Of a DNA stretch of 15,122 nt, positions 7,512-14,484 are shown piece by piece. The stretch's first letter is position 1; each line of letters starts with the position of its first letter. Origin of the DNA: an uncultured Eggerthellaceae bacterium (GTDB taxonomy: Bacteria; Actinomycetota; Coriobacteriia; Coriobacteriales; Eggerthellaceae); assembly GCA_934630485.1 (NCBI GenBank), contig CAKTWD010000030.1, positions 1 to 15,122 of the forward strand. The letters run 5' to 3'. The notes beneath the pieces are model-generated. The model was not told the origin of the DNA. It did no database searches and saw nothing but the letters and a program-made list of their open reading frames with translations. A program made the translations under genes and the position numbers.

Positions 7512-8921
7512 TTATGCCTTCAAGAAGGCGACGTAACCCTTGTAGGCCTCGTACAGGTCGGCCTTGCTGACAACTTCCCACGGCGCATGCATGGAAAGAA
7601 CCGGCACGCCGGAGTCGATGACGTTCATGCCGTACTTGGCGGACATGTAGGCGATGGTGCCGCCACCGCCGGCGTCGACCTTGCCCAGCTCGCAGGTTTG
7701 GAAGGTGACCTGAGCGTCGTCCATGATGCGACGGATCTCGGCCACGTACTCGGCATCGGCATCGCTGCTGCCCGACTTGCCGCGAGAACCCGTGAACTTG
7801 TTGAAGGCCAGGCCATGGCCCAAGAACGCGACGTTGCGCGTGTCGAAGACGCTGGCGTATGCGGGGTCGAAACCGGCGGACACGTCGCTCGAGATCATCT
7901 TGGAGTTGGCAAGCGCATGGCGAAGCTTGACGCCACCGGTCTCGCCGGCAAGCTCCATAAGCGTGGCGATGGTGTTCTCGAAGAAGCGAGAATCCATGCC
8001 CGAGGCGCCCACGCTGCCGATTTCCTCTTTGTCGACCAACACGGAGACAGCCGTGGTTTTCAGACCCTGATCGGACATCTCAAGCTGAGCGACCATCGAA
8101 GGGTACGCGCACGAGCTGTCGTCGTGGCCGTAACCCAAGATCATGCTGCGGTCGAAGCCCATTTCGCGAGCGGCGCCCGCGGGGACGGCCTCAAGCTCGG
8201 CGGAATCGAAGTCGGCTTCCTCGATGCCGTACTTCTCGGCCAGAAGCTTCAGGGCGAACGCCTTCACCGGCTCGGCCTTCACCTCGTCACTTGCCTCTTC
8301 GCCCTCCTTGATGACCAGGGGGCGATTGCCAACCAGGATGTCCAGGTCCTCACCTGCGACGACCTCGGAAGCCTTCTTGCCCATCTGGTCTTTTGCCAGG
8401 TGAATGAGCAGATCGGTGATGCAGAACACGGGATCGCCCGGCTCGTCGCCCACATTGACGTCGATCACGGTGCCGTCCTTCTTCACCACAACGCCATACA
8501 ACGCCAGCGGAACGGTGACCCACTGGTAATGCTTGATGCCGCCATAATAATGAGTATCAAGACGAGCCTGGCCGTTTGCCTCGAACAGCGGATTCTGTTT
8601 GATGTCAAGGCGCGGGGAGTCGATGTGCGCACCCAGGATGTTCATGCCGTTCTCGATGGGATCGCTGCCCAGCTGAATAAGGATGACGGCCTTGCCATGC
8701 GTGGCGGCGTACACCTTGTCGCCTGCCTTCAAGGTCTCGCCTGCGCGATAGACGTCTTCGATGTCGCGATAGCCAGCAGCCTGTGCACGAGCAATGGCGC
8801 TCTTCGCGAACAGGCGCTCGGTCTTGTTCTTCGAGATGAAATCGATGTAGTCAGCACTGAGCGACTCGAGCTCGGCCAGCGCCGCCTCGTCGTAAGCCTC
8901 CCATGCGTTCTTCTTGTTCAT
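7512..8921 (-). CDS. M18 family metallo-aminopeptidase
   Basis: This 469-residue protein is an M18 aminopeptidase (ApeA/aspartyl aminopeptidase/yeast aminopeptidase I group), a cytosolic dizinc exopeptidase that removes N-terminal residues, typically in a large tetrahedral assembly. Metal and catalytic residues are visible. They are H99 and D101 in GAHIDSPRLDIK, the aspartate pair D267/D268 in GYGHDDSS, E299-E300 in DKEEIGSVGASG, D346 in SSDVSAG, and H445 in LSMHAPWEV. The ATG at 8921 has GAAAGG 7 nt upstream; an upstream extension of 17 codons has no support. There is no signal peptide. The transporter gene follows 9 bp later. Upstream, the gene is divergent from rubrerythrin across about 180 bp. 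A GATAAT at about 8960-8966 (minus strand) could be its -10, without a good -35. The exact peptide preference is not predictable. Confidence 0.94.
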   Translation of the reverse strand: MNKKNAWEAYDEAALAELESLSADYIDFISKNKTERLFAKSAIARAQAAGYRDIEDVYRAGETLKAGDKVYAATHGKAVILIQLGSDPIENGMNILGAHIDSPRLDIKQNPLFEANGQARLDTHYYGGIKHYQWVTVPLALYGVVVKKDGTVIDVNVGDEPGDPVFCITDLLIHLAKDQMGKKASEVVAGEDLDILVGNRPLVIKEGEEASDEVKAEPVKAFALKLLAEKYGIEEADFDSAELEAVPAGAAREMGFDRSMILGYGHDDSSCAYPSMVAQLEMSDQGLKTTAVSVLVDKEEIGSVGASGMDSRFFENTIATLMELAGETGGVKLRHALANSKMISSDVSAGFDPAYASVFDTRNVAFLGHGLAFNKFTGSRGKSGSSDADAEYVAEIRRIMDDAQVTFQTCELGKVDAGGGGTIAYMSAKYGMNVIDSGVPVLSMHAPWEVVSKADLYEAYKGYVAFLKA

Positions 8922-9028
8922 GAAATCGCCTTTCTTATTGCTTTTCCAATTCGCTCGCCCATTATCGCGCACTCAGCACCTGCTCGGCGCACGATCTTGA
9001 TCTTTTACGCACAACGGCGTTTTCCTAC

Positions 9029-9063
9029 TTGCAATTATTCCTTATTAGGATATACTCCTAATA
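9029..9063 (+). promoter_or_regulatory. Rubrerythrin promoter with palindromic operator
   Basis: A -35 TTGCAA (9029-9034) is followed after 16 bp by a -10 TATACT (9051-9056). Centred on the -10 is a perfect inverted repeat: TATTAGGA (9043-9050), 5 bp, TCCTAATA (9056-9063). An operator covering the -10 would block transcription when occupied. The TTAGG/CCTAA half-sites recall DtxR/IdeR-type metal-dependent repressor boxes, but the spacing is shorter than the classical 19-bp box, so the regulator is not assigned. The leader to the ATG is about 40 nt. Confidence 0.75.
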
Positions 9064-9100
9064 GTCGAATCAAACACAACCCAATGAGAGAGGGATCAAT

Positions 9101-9706
9101 ATGAATACTCGTTCCGAATTCCCCACCGCCGAGAACAGCTCCAACATGAACGGCTTCGGCACCACCCAGATCGCTTCCACTCTTGACGCTCTGAAGGCTT
9201 CCGTCGCTGGCGAGACCGGCGCTTCCGCTAAGTACGCCGGCTACGCAAAGGCCGCCGACGAGGCCGGTTACCCGCAGGTTGCCAAGCTGTTCCGCGCTGC
9301 TTCCGCCGCCGAGCAGATTCACATCGGCATGGAGGCCGCCCTGGTCGAGGCTGAAGAGCCCGATTACGTCCGCCCCACCGCCGAAGCTGCCGACCCGCTG
9401 CCCGTCGACCTCATGCTCATCGACGCTGCCAACGGCGAGATCCACGAAACCTCCGACATGTACCCCGAATTCATCAAGAAGGCTCAGGAAGAGGGCAACG
9501 ACAAGGCCGTCAAGGTGTTCACTAAGGCTAAGCTTGCCGAGAGCGTCCATGCCGAGAAGTACCTCGAGGCTTACAACAACCTCGACGCTGCCGACGACGA
9601 CAACTACTACCTGTGCCCCATCTGCGGCTACATCCACAAGGGCGCTGAAGCTCCCGAGGTCTGCCCCATCTGCGGCGCCAAGAAGGCTGCATTCAAGGAA
9701 TTCTAG
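9101..9706 (+). CDS. rbr: Rubrerythrin
   Basis: Rubrerythrin is a cytosolic non-haem iron peroxidase that reduces hydrogen peroxide in anaerobes. The 201-residue protein has a four-helix diiron domain followed by a rubredoxin-like domain. Diiron ligands by family alignment are E38, E71 and H74 (EQIH), E113 and E116 (GEIHE), and E147 and H150 (ESVH). The C-terminal Fe(Cys)4 site is CPICG at 172-176 and CPICG at 188-192. About 18-20 extra residues, rich in Ser, Asn and Thr, precede the first ligand compared with the Desulfovibrio protein. The start is well supported: AGAGGG 6 nt upstream and promoter position. Codon use is strongly biased to C-ending codons, suggesting high expression. The gene stands alone between its promoter/operator and a strong terminator. 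Confidence 0.97.
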   Translation: MNTRSEFPTAENSSNMNGFGTTQIASTLDALKASVAGETGASAKYAGYAKAADEAGYPQVAKLFRAASAAEQIHIGMEAALVEAEEPDYVRPTAEAADPLPVDLMLIDAANGEIHETSDMYPEFIKKAQEEGNDKAVKVFTKAKLAESVHAEKYLEAYNNLDAADDDNYYLCPICGYIHKGAEAPEVCPICGAKKAAFKEF

Positions 9707-9771
9707 GCCGCGCAGCCCAAGAGCCGGTACAGGGTCGCCTCGGCGACAAATCAGCTTGCTAGATGGCCAGC

Positions 9772-9806
9772 AAAAGCGACGTCTTCTTCGGAAGGCGTCG
9801 CTTTTT
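9772..9806 (+). terminator. Rho-independent terminator of rubrerythrin, UUCG tetraloop
   Basis: The arms AAAAGCGACG (9772-9781) and CGTCGCTTTT (9796-9805) pair perfectly. Five more pairs, TCTTC with GAAGG including one G-U, close a cTTCGg tetraloop, and TTTTT follows the stem. Two smaller stems precede it in the 3' leader: GTCGC/GCGAC at 9734-9747 and TTGCT/AGCAA at about 9757-9774. The same hairpin could also stop opposing transcription from the phosphoesterase gene, since an A-rich stretch mirrors the T-tract. Confidence 0.9.
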
Positions 9807-9878
9807 GTGTCCGTGAATGCATAAATGCAGGTCGGCGTTGCAGACCGACACACGGGGAGCACTGATGGCCTGACACGC

Positions 9879-10424
9879 CTATTCAGCAGAAGACCCAGCA
9901 TATCCCGTCTCAAACAAAACTTCGCCGTCAAGAGACTCGATGGCAACAGAAAGCACGCGCCCCTCTTCCACGGTGATCTTCCCCACACTCGCCGGGAACC
10001 CACCGCGCGGCCGCGTGACGGAACCCGGGTTCAAGACATACCGCGCGGGGTATGCCGCGCGCCCCCACTCAAGGCGTGGAATATGCGTATGACCGTGAAC
10101 GCACACGTGCGGGATAGGATCGCCCGGCGAAACCGCCGAGCTTCCCGCGAAACTGATTCGCGCGTCGTTGGGATAATGAGCCACCAGAAATCGAACGCCG
10201 TCGATGACCGGCTTGGCAATCCGCCGGACGTCCGACGGATAGTCGCCAGAAATGTCGTTGTTTCCCAACACCGCGTCAACGGGTCCGATGGTTTGAAGCT
10301 CTCGCAAAATAGACGGGTTGCAAATGTCGCCCGCATGAATGATGCGATCGCACTCGACAAGCGCCGCATAAGCGCGCGGGTCAAGTCGCCCGTGAGTATC
10401 GGACAAAACCCCGATCAGCGTCAT
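9879..10424 (-). CDS. YfcE/MJ0936-type metallophosphoesterase
   Basis: This 181-residue calcineurin-like phosphoesterase hydrolyses phosphodiesters in vitro in characterised relatives (YfcE, MJ0936); the natural substrate is unknown. The five metal-binding blocks are present. They are LSDTHG (D9, H11), HAGDI (D33), LGNND (N55, D57), VAHY (H83), and VHGHTH (H110, H112, H114). The NPGSVTRPRGG motif near residues 132-142 is typical of this subgroup. AAAGGA lies 7 nt before the ATG. The gene is divergent from hsp20 and convergent with rubrerythrin, so it is probably monocistronic. The neighbours do not point to a specific pathway. Confidence 0.92.
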   Translation of the reverse strand: MTLIGVLSDTHGRLDPRAYAALVECDRIIHAGDICNPSILRELQTIGPVDAVLGNNDISGDYPSDVRRIAKPVIDGVRFLVAHYPNDARISFAGSSAVSPGDPIPHVCVHGHTHIPRLEWGRAAYPARYVLNPGSVTRPRGGFPASVGKITVEEGRVLSVAIESLDGEVLFETGYAGSSAE

Positions 10425-10453
10425 ATCGACATCCTTTCATTCGCGTGAGTTCG

Positions 10454-10459
10454 ATTATA
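10454..10459 (-). promoter_or_regulatory. -10 box for the phosphoesterase gene
   Basis: TATAAT on the minus strand, 30 bp upstream of the phosphoesterase ATG, gives a leader of about 23 nt carrying AAAGGA. The region 17 bp upstream (GAAAGC) is a poor -35, so the assignment rests on the -10 and its position alone. Confidence 0.45.
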
Positions 10460-10547
10460 CCCGCTCTGCCATCAGCGCTTTCGCCGATTGGCTACCAAGC
10501 GCGTTCGAAGACTCCCACCCTCATCGTCCTTCCATGATCTAAGCCAA

Positions 10548-10600
10548 CTTGACTTAGATTTATTACAAGAAGGTAACGCAAGTTATCGGCAAGGTTACCG
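10548..10600. promoter_or_regulatory. Candidate operator region upstream of hsp20
   Basis: Just upstream of the hsp20 promoter lie an inverted repeat GGTAAC (10572-10577)/GTTACC (10594-10599) and a tandem imperfect repeat GCAAGTTATCG (10578-10588) and GCAAGGTTACCG (10589-10600). There is also CTTG (10548-10551) facing CAAG (10566-10569) across 14 bp. The last resembles half of an actinobacterial HspR site (CTTGAGT-N7-ACTCAAG), but neither the spacing nor the flanks fit. No CIRCE element is present. A TTGACT at 10549-10554 has no good -10. Confidence 0.35.
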
Positions 10601-10614
10601 ACTGGCGTTCTGGC

Positions 10615-10643
10615 TTGAATCGCGTTTTGAGGGTCGGTATAAC
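10615..10643 (+). promoter_or_regulatory. hsp20 promoter
   Basis: TTGAAT (10615-10620), a 17-bp spacer, and TATAAC (10638-10643) form a good vegetative-type promoter. The predicted leader is about 65 nt before the ATG at 10716, with AGGAG at 10702-10706. Confidence 0.65.
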
Positions 10644-10715
10644 AGAATCGTTCAAAGAAGTAAGTCATGCGGGCCGGGGCAAACCGCCTCAGCCACCAAA
10701 CAGGAGATGATTACC

Positions 10716-11159
10716 ATGACTGCAATGATTCCTCGCAGGAGCAACAACCTTCTCGACGCGTTCTTCGCTGACCCGTTCGATACACTTTTCGATGCTGCAC
10801 CGGCAGCCCGTCCTGCCCAGCAATTCATGCGCACCGACATCAAAGAGCATGACGGTGGCTACGAACTGACCATCGACCTGCCCGGCTTCAAGAAGGAAGA
10901 CGTCAATGCTTCCCTGAAGGACGGCGTTCTTACCGTCACCGCTGAAACCAAGAACGAGACCGAGGATACCGACAAAAAGGGCACCTTCGTTCGCAAAGAA
11001 CGCTTCAGCGGCAAATGCACTCGCTCCTACTACGTGGGCGACGAAATCGAAGAAGCCGATGTCAAAGCTCGCTTCGAGAACGGCACGCTGAAGATCGACG
11101 TTCCGAAAAAGCAGCCCAAGCCGCAGCTTGAAACCACTACCAACATCTCGATCGACTAA
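10716..11159 (+). CDS. hsp20: Hsp20 family small heat-shock protein
   Basis: This 147-residue small heat-shock protein is an ATP-independent holdase that binds unfolding proteins. A variable N-terminal arm (1-37) includes NNLLDAFFADPFDTLFD, typical of bacterial Hsp20. The alpha-crystallin domain spans about 38-131, with LPGFKKEDV (55-63) and the signature ARFENGTLKIDVPK (118-131). The C-terminal tail ends TTTNISID, carrying the I-x-I-like anchor NISI. I chose ATG 10716 because AGGAG lies 9 nt upstream; an in-frame ATG at 10707 would touch the Shine-Dalgarno, and the upstream open frame lacks similarity. It is flanked by its own promoter and a strong hairpin terminator and is therefore monocistronic. 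Confidence 0.95.
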   Translation: MTAMIPRRSNNLLDAFFADPFDTLFDAAPAARPAQQFMRTDIKEHDGGYELTIDLPGFKKEDVNASLKDGVLTVTAETKNETEDTDKKGTFVRKERFSGKCTRSYYVGDEIEEADVKARFENGTLKIDVPKKQPKPQLETTTNISID

Positions 11160-11197
11160 CGTCTCCCTTCCATCCCCCCCCATCGGTCGATCGCAAA

Positions 11198-11238
11198 GCA
11201 ACGAGCCCGCTGGATCATCCAGCGGGCTCGTTGCGTTT
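11198..11238 (+). terminator. Terminator of hsp20 (17-bp perfect stem)
   Basis: A 17-bp perfect stem spans 11198-11214 and 11218-11234, with a TCA loop, about 40 bp past the hsp20 stop. The following GTTTCT is a modest U-tract. On the minus strand TTTGC follows the stem, so it could also act bidirectionally for the convergent nicotinamidase-like gene. Confidence 0.75.
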
Positions 11239-11246
11239 CTGGGTTG

Positions 11247-11286
11247 GATTGGCTTCGACGACGCTCAATGCCCGTCGAAGCCAATC
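11247..11286 (-). terminator. Second convergent hairpin, just past the hydrolase stop
   Basis: A perfect 14-bp stem spans 11247-11260 and 11273-11286 with a 12-nt loop, ending 2 bp before the stop codon of the minus-strand hydrolase. There is no U-tract on either side, so it may be an mRNA 3'-end stabiliser or half of a tandem terminator with the 11198-11234 hairpin. Confidence 0.5.
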
Positions 11287-11287
11287 A

Positions 11288-11869
11288 TTAGCCTTCCAGG
11301 TCTGCGGGCTTCTGCCGATTGATAACCGAAACCTGCAGCGCCTCCAAGATATCCAAAGCCTTCTCGTTCAACGCCGGATCGGGCGCCGCGGTGCACGCCG
11401 CGTCAACGATGATCTGCACGTTCGGACATGCGGAACGCGCGATAACCGCATTGGACAGCACGCACATGTTGGAAACCAGGCCCACCAACTCGATGCTCTC
11501 GAACGGCTCGCGACCAAGACTAGCCGCAATGGCTTGAGCTTTGCTCAAGCGGGCGAACAACTCGGAGGAACCGAACGTAGGCTTGTAGTAAACCTCGTCC
11601 ATGTCGCGCGCCATAAGGGCGGTCTCGCCGTAAAGCTTGTGACCTTCGGTTCCCTCGATGCAGTGCGGGACGGGCAGGTTGCGCCCCTCCTGCGTTTGCA
11701 TGTAGTCGCGATGGTGGGTGTCGTACGTGAAAGCGACGACGTCGCCCGCAGCCCGATACTCCGAGATCTTCTCGGCGATGGGCTTGTCAAGAAGCTCGGC
11801 TCCCTCGAAGCCAAGCGCGCCGTCGACGAAATCGTTCTGGTAGTCGACGACGATCAGCAACCGTTTCAT
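11288..11869 (-). CDS. Nicotinamidase-like cysteine hydrolase (isochorismatase family)
   Basis: The 193-residue protein has the isochorismatase-like hydrolase fold. The catalytic triad is D9 (VVDYQNDF), K96 (YYKPTFG) and C136 (SNMCVLSNA). The PncA-type metal ligands also appear to be present: D50 and H52 in TYDTHH and H69 in PVPHCIEGTEG. This favours nicotinamidase-like activity, converting nicotinamide to nicotinate for NAD salvage, over a metal-free isochorismatase, but other small amides are possible. AGGA lies 5 nt upstream of the ATG. The gene starts 56 bp after the YerC-like regulator on the same strand, with a small hairpin (GCGCAC/GTGCGC, 11899-11915) between them, so co-transcription is likely. 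It converges on hsp20. Confidence 0.87.
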   Translation of the reverse strand: MKRLLIVVDYQNDFVDGALGFEGAELLDKPIAEKISEYRAAGDVVAFTYDTHHRDYMQTQEGRNLPVPHCIEGTEGHKLYGETALMARDMDEVYYKPTFGSSELFARLSKAQAIAASLGREPFESIELVGLVSNMCVLSNAVIARSACPNVQIIVDAACTAAPDPALNEKALDILEALQVSVINRQKPADLEG

Positions 11870-11925
11870 TGCCTTCCTGAATCTTTCTCTCGTCCAATGC
11901 GCACCCCTCGTGCGCGCCGAACATT

Positions 11926-12216
11926 CTATTTCGAAGAGGCAAGCAGATCAAGAGCCGCACGGTATCCGCCCGTACCATAGCTCAGGCATTTCGATACGCG
12001 GGCGATAGTGGTAGCCGAAGCGCCTGTCGCCTGCTCGATGGCGGCATACGATTTGCCCGCGTCAAGCATGCGCGCAACGGTCAGGCGCTGGGAGGTTTCC
12101 TTGATTTCGCGAATGGTGAACAGGTCCTCCAGCAAAGCGAACAGCGTCTCCTTGTCGTCCATTCGGACAAGCACGTCAAGCAGGGCCTCAACATCCTCGC
12201 TTCTAAGATCGTTCAT
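11926..12216 (-). CDS. YerC/YecD (TrpR-like) family DNA-binding regulator
   Basis: The 96-residue protein matches the YerC/YecD family, whose members share the Trp-repressor helix-turn-helix but whose ligand is unknown. The all-helical N-terminus (about 1-45) contains the family's EALLDVLVRMDDKETLFALLEDLF-like stretch, here residues 10-33. The DNA-binding part is at about 56-78, around QATGASATTIARVSKCLSYGTGGY. The ATG at 12216 is preceded by AAAGGAG 8 nt upstream, while the longer open frame overlaps glnA's end and is rejected. It begins just past the glnA terminator and is followed by the nicotinamidase-like gene, a plausible target or partner. Nothing in the sequence shows that it binds tryptophan. 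Confidence 0.9.
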   Translation of the reverse strand: MNDLRSEDVEALLDVLVRMDDKETLFALLEDLFTIREIKETSQRLTVARMLDAGKSYAAIEQATGASATTIARVSKCLSYGTGGYRAALDLLASSK

Positions 12217-12253
12217 CGTGATTCTCTCCTTTGGCTTCAGAAGAATGCACTGC

Positions 12254-12289
12254 AAAAGAAAAGGCCCGCCAGCACCAAGCCGACGGGCC
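12254..12289 (-). terminator. Rho-independent terminator of glnA
   Basis: On the minus strand GGCCCG and CGGGCC (12284-12289 and 12263-12268) form a stem. Five further inner pairs, TCGGC with GCTGG including G-U pairs, close a TTGGT loop. A T-rich tract TTTTCTTTT follows (12254-12262), and the whole lies about 10 bp past the glnA stop. Confidence 0.88.
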
Positions 12290-12298
12290 GCTGGTTGC

Positions 12299-14395
12299 TT
12301 AGGCGTAGAACAGCATGCGATTGTACGAAGGCACCGGCCAGTACGTGGCGCCCACGATGAGTTCCATGTCGTCAACCGAGGCGCGCAGACGATCCATCAT
12401 GGGGATGATGTTGTGCGCGTACTCGTTGGCGCGCTCTTGCTGGTCCTCGATCTGCAACGCGGCAGCGTGAGCGGCGTTGACCTCGCGCAGGTTCTTGTTG
12501 ATGGCCGCAACGCCGTCGGTCAGGCGCTTGAGCAGGCTCTCCTGATCGGAGACGTCAAGCAGCGGGCTAACCGCGCGCACGGCGGTGATGCCACGGGCCA
12601 CCTTGGTTGCGAACGCGTTGATCGCCGGCAGGTAGTCGCGGCTGACCATACGGTCCATAGTGTTGATCTCGATGTTGATGAGCTTGTTATATTTCTCAAG
12701 CTTAACCTCGTAGCGGCTGCGAACCTCGACCTCGGACAGAATGCCGAACTCATCGAACAGCTTGAGGTTCTTGGGCTCGACCATACACGGCATGGCATCG
12801 GCGGTGGTTGCCTTGTTGGACAGACCGCGGCGCTCGGCCTCGATCGGCCACTCGTCGGAATAACCGTTGCCGTCGAAGATGATGCGCTTATGGTCGCGCA
12901 GCAGCTGCTTCACGTACTCGATGGCGCGTTCCTCGAAGGCTTCCTCGGGAACGTCGCGCATGGCGTTGGCGAAGTCCTTCAGGCTCTTGGCCATAGCGGT
13001 ATCCAGAATGGTGTTGGCCTCGGACAGGTTCTCGGCGGAACCCGGCATGCGGAACTCGAACTTGTTGCCGGTGAAAGCGAAGGGGCTGGTGCGGTTGCGG
13101 TCGGTGTTGTCCTTCAGGAAGTTAGGCAAAGTTTCCACACCAAGGTCCATTGCAACCTTGTGAGCGCTGGTGTACTCGGTTTCATGGTCGTTCACCAAAG
13201 CCTCGACGATGGCCGAAAGCTCGGTGCCCAAGAAGATGGACACGATGGACGGCGGCGCCTCGTTCGCACCCAAACGATGATCGTTGCTGGCGCTTGCGAC
13301 GGATGCGCGCAGAAGCTCCTGGTACTCGTCGACCGCCTCGACGATGCAGGACAGGAACACCAGGAAGCGCAGGTTCTCGATGGGGCTTTCACCAGGCTCA
13401 AGAAGGTTCTTGCCATCGGCGGCCAACGACCAGTTGTCATGCTTGCCGCTGCCGTTAACGCCGTCGAAGGGCTTCTCGTGAAGCAGGCACACCAAGCCGT
13501 GGTGGCTGGCCAGCAGCTTCATCTTCTCCATAGTAAGCAGGTTGTGGTCGATCGCGCGGTTGGCGTTCTCGAAGATGGGAGCAAGCTCGTGCTGAGCAGG
13601 CGCAACCTCGTTGTGCTTGGTGCGAGCGGGAATGCCGAGCTCCCAAAGCTCGGTGTCGAGCTCCTTCATGAACTCGTTCACCGTGGGACGGATAGCGCCG
13701 AAGTAGTGTTCTTCCATCTCTTGGCCCTTGCAGGGATCGGCACCGAACAGCGTGCGATCGCACAGGGCAAGGTCAAGCCTGCGGGCGAAATCTTTCTCGG
13801 AGATCAGGAAGTACTCCTGTTCGAGGCCGACCGTGGGGATGACACGGCGGGGATGCTCGCCGAACAGGGCAAGAACACGCTTGGACTGGACCTCGACGGC
13901 AGCCATGGAGCGCAGAAGCGGGGTTTTCTCGTCAAGAGCCTCGCCGGTGAAGCTGGAGAAGGCGGTGGGAATGCACAGCACCTCGTCCTTGATGAAGGCG
14001 AAACTGGTGGGATCCCACACGGTGTAACCGCGAGCCTCGAACGTGGCGCGCAGGCCGCCGTTCGGGAAGCTGGAAGCATCGGGCTCGCCCTGGATAAGCT
14101 CTTTACCCGAAAAACGAAGCAGCGTGCGACCATCGGCCGTGGGGTCGATGAAGCCGTCGTGCTTCTCGGACGTGATGCCCGTCAAAGGCTGGAACCAATG
14201 CGTGAAGTGGGTGGCACCGTTCTCGATTGCCCATTCCTTCATGGCGTGCGCAACGACGTTTGCCACTTCGATGTCAAGCGGCTCGCCGTCGTGGATGGTG
14301 CGCATCAAGCTTTTATACGTGACTGATGGCAGGCGTTCGGCCATCACGTGCTCGTTGAAAACTTTCGACCCGTAGATCGCAGCTACGTCCGTCAT
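12299..14395 (-). CDS. glnA3: Glutamine synthetase type III
   Basis: This 698-residue enzyme makes glutamine from glutamate, ammonia and ATP. Its length and motifs place it in GSIII (GlnN), a dodecamer distinct from GSI and common in Bacteroidetes, cyanobacteria and anaerobic Gram-positives. The N-terminal HWFQPLTG is at 66-73, GLEQEYFL at 190-197, NEVAPAQHELAP at 262-273, NGSGKHDNWS at 314-323, and the phosphate/substrate block DRNRTSPFAFTGNKFEFR begins at 432. The C-terminal GSIII-specific region of about 200 residues is complete. No GSI adenylylation-site context was seen. GAGG lies about 9 nt before the ATG. The gene stands between its own terminator and that of rpsI, so it is probably monocistronic. 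Confidence 0.96.
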   Translation of the reverse strand: MTDVAAIYGSKVFNEHVMAERLPSVTYKSLMRTIHDGEPLDIEVANVVAHAMKEWAIENGATHFTHWFQPLTGITSEKHDGFIDPTADGRTLLRFSGKELIQGEPDASSFPNGGLRATFEARGYTVWDPTSFAFIKDEVLCIPTAFSSFTGEALDEKTPLLRSMAAVEVQSKRVLALFGEHPRRVIPTVGLEQEYFLISEKDFARRLDLALCDRTLFGADPCKGQEMEEHYFGAIRPTVNEFMKELDTELWELGIPARTKHNEVAPAQHELAPIFENANRAIDHNLLTMEKMKLLASHHGLVCLLHEKPFDGVNGSGKHDNWSLAADGKNLLEPGESPIENLRFLVFLSCIVEAVDEYQELLRASVASASNDHRLGANEAPPSIVSIFLGTELSAIVEALVNDHETEYTSAHKVAMDLGVETLPNFLKDNTDRNRTSPFAFTGNKFEFRMPGSAENLSEANTILDTAMAKSLKDFANAMRDVPEEAFEERAIEYVKQLLRDHKRIIFDGNGYSDEWPIEAERRGLSNKATTADAMPCMVEPKNLKLFDEFGILSEVEVRSRYEVKLEKYNKLINIEINTMDRMVSRDYLPAINAFATKVARGITAVRAVSPLLDVSDQESLLKRLTDGVAAINKNLREVNAAHAAALQIEDQQERANEYAHNIIPMMDRLRASVDDMELIVGATYWPVPSYNRMLFYA

Positions 14396-14445
14396 GGTGC
14401 GGATCCTCGCTTTCGTGCAAATGCCTCGTCGGTTTTCGTCTGGTG

Positions 14446-14460
14446 ATACTTTAATACTTT
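14446..14460 (-). promoter_or_regulatory. Possible glnA promoter element
   Basis: ATACTTT occurs twice in tandem (14446-14452 and 14454-14460). On the minus strand it supplies TATTAA as a possible -10, about 55 bp upstream of the glnA ATG. The region 17-18 bp upstream (TTCGTC) is a poor -35, and no nitrogen-regulator site was recognised. Confidence 0.3.
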
Positions 14461-14484
14461 GTTCGGCGAAAGCGACGAACGGGC

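Noticed and set aside
7458..9104. Plus-strand open frame of 548 codons opposite the M18 peptidase
   Set aside because: Mirror of a complete metallopeptidase gene; it even runs through the divergent promoter region.
9035..10003. Minus-strand open frame opposite rubrerythrin
   Set aside because: Low-complexity Gly/Val/Ser composition, antisense to rubrerythrin and its promoter, and it overlaps the phosphoesterase gene.
12008..14326. Very long plus-strand open frame (772 codons) opposite glnA
   Set aside because: It is antisense to a full-length, motif-complete type III glutamine synthetase. The GC-rich third positions of the sense gene keep the antisense frame free of stops. It has no ribosome site and no recognisable family.
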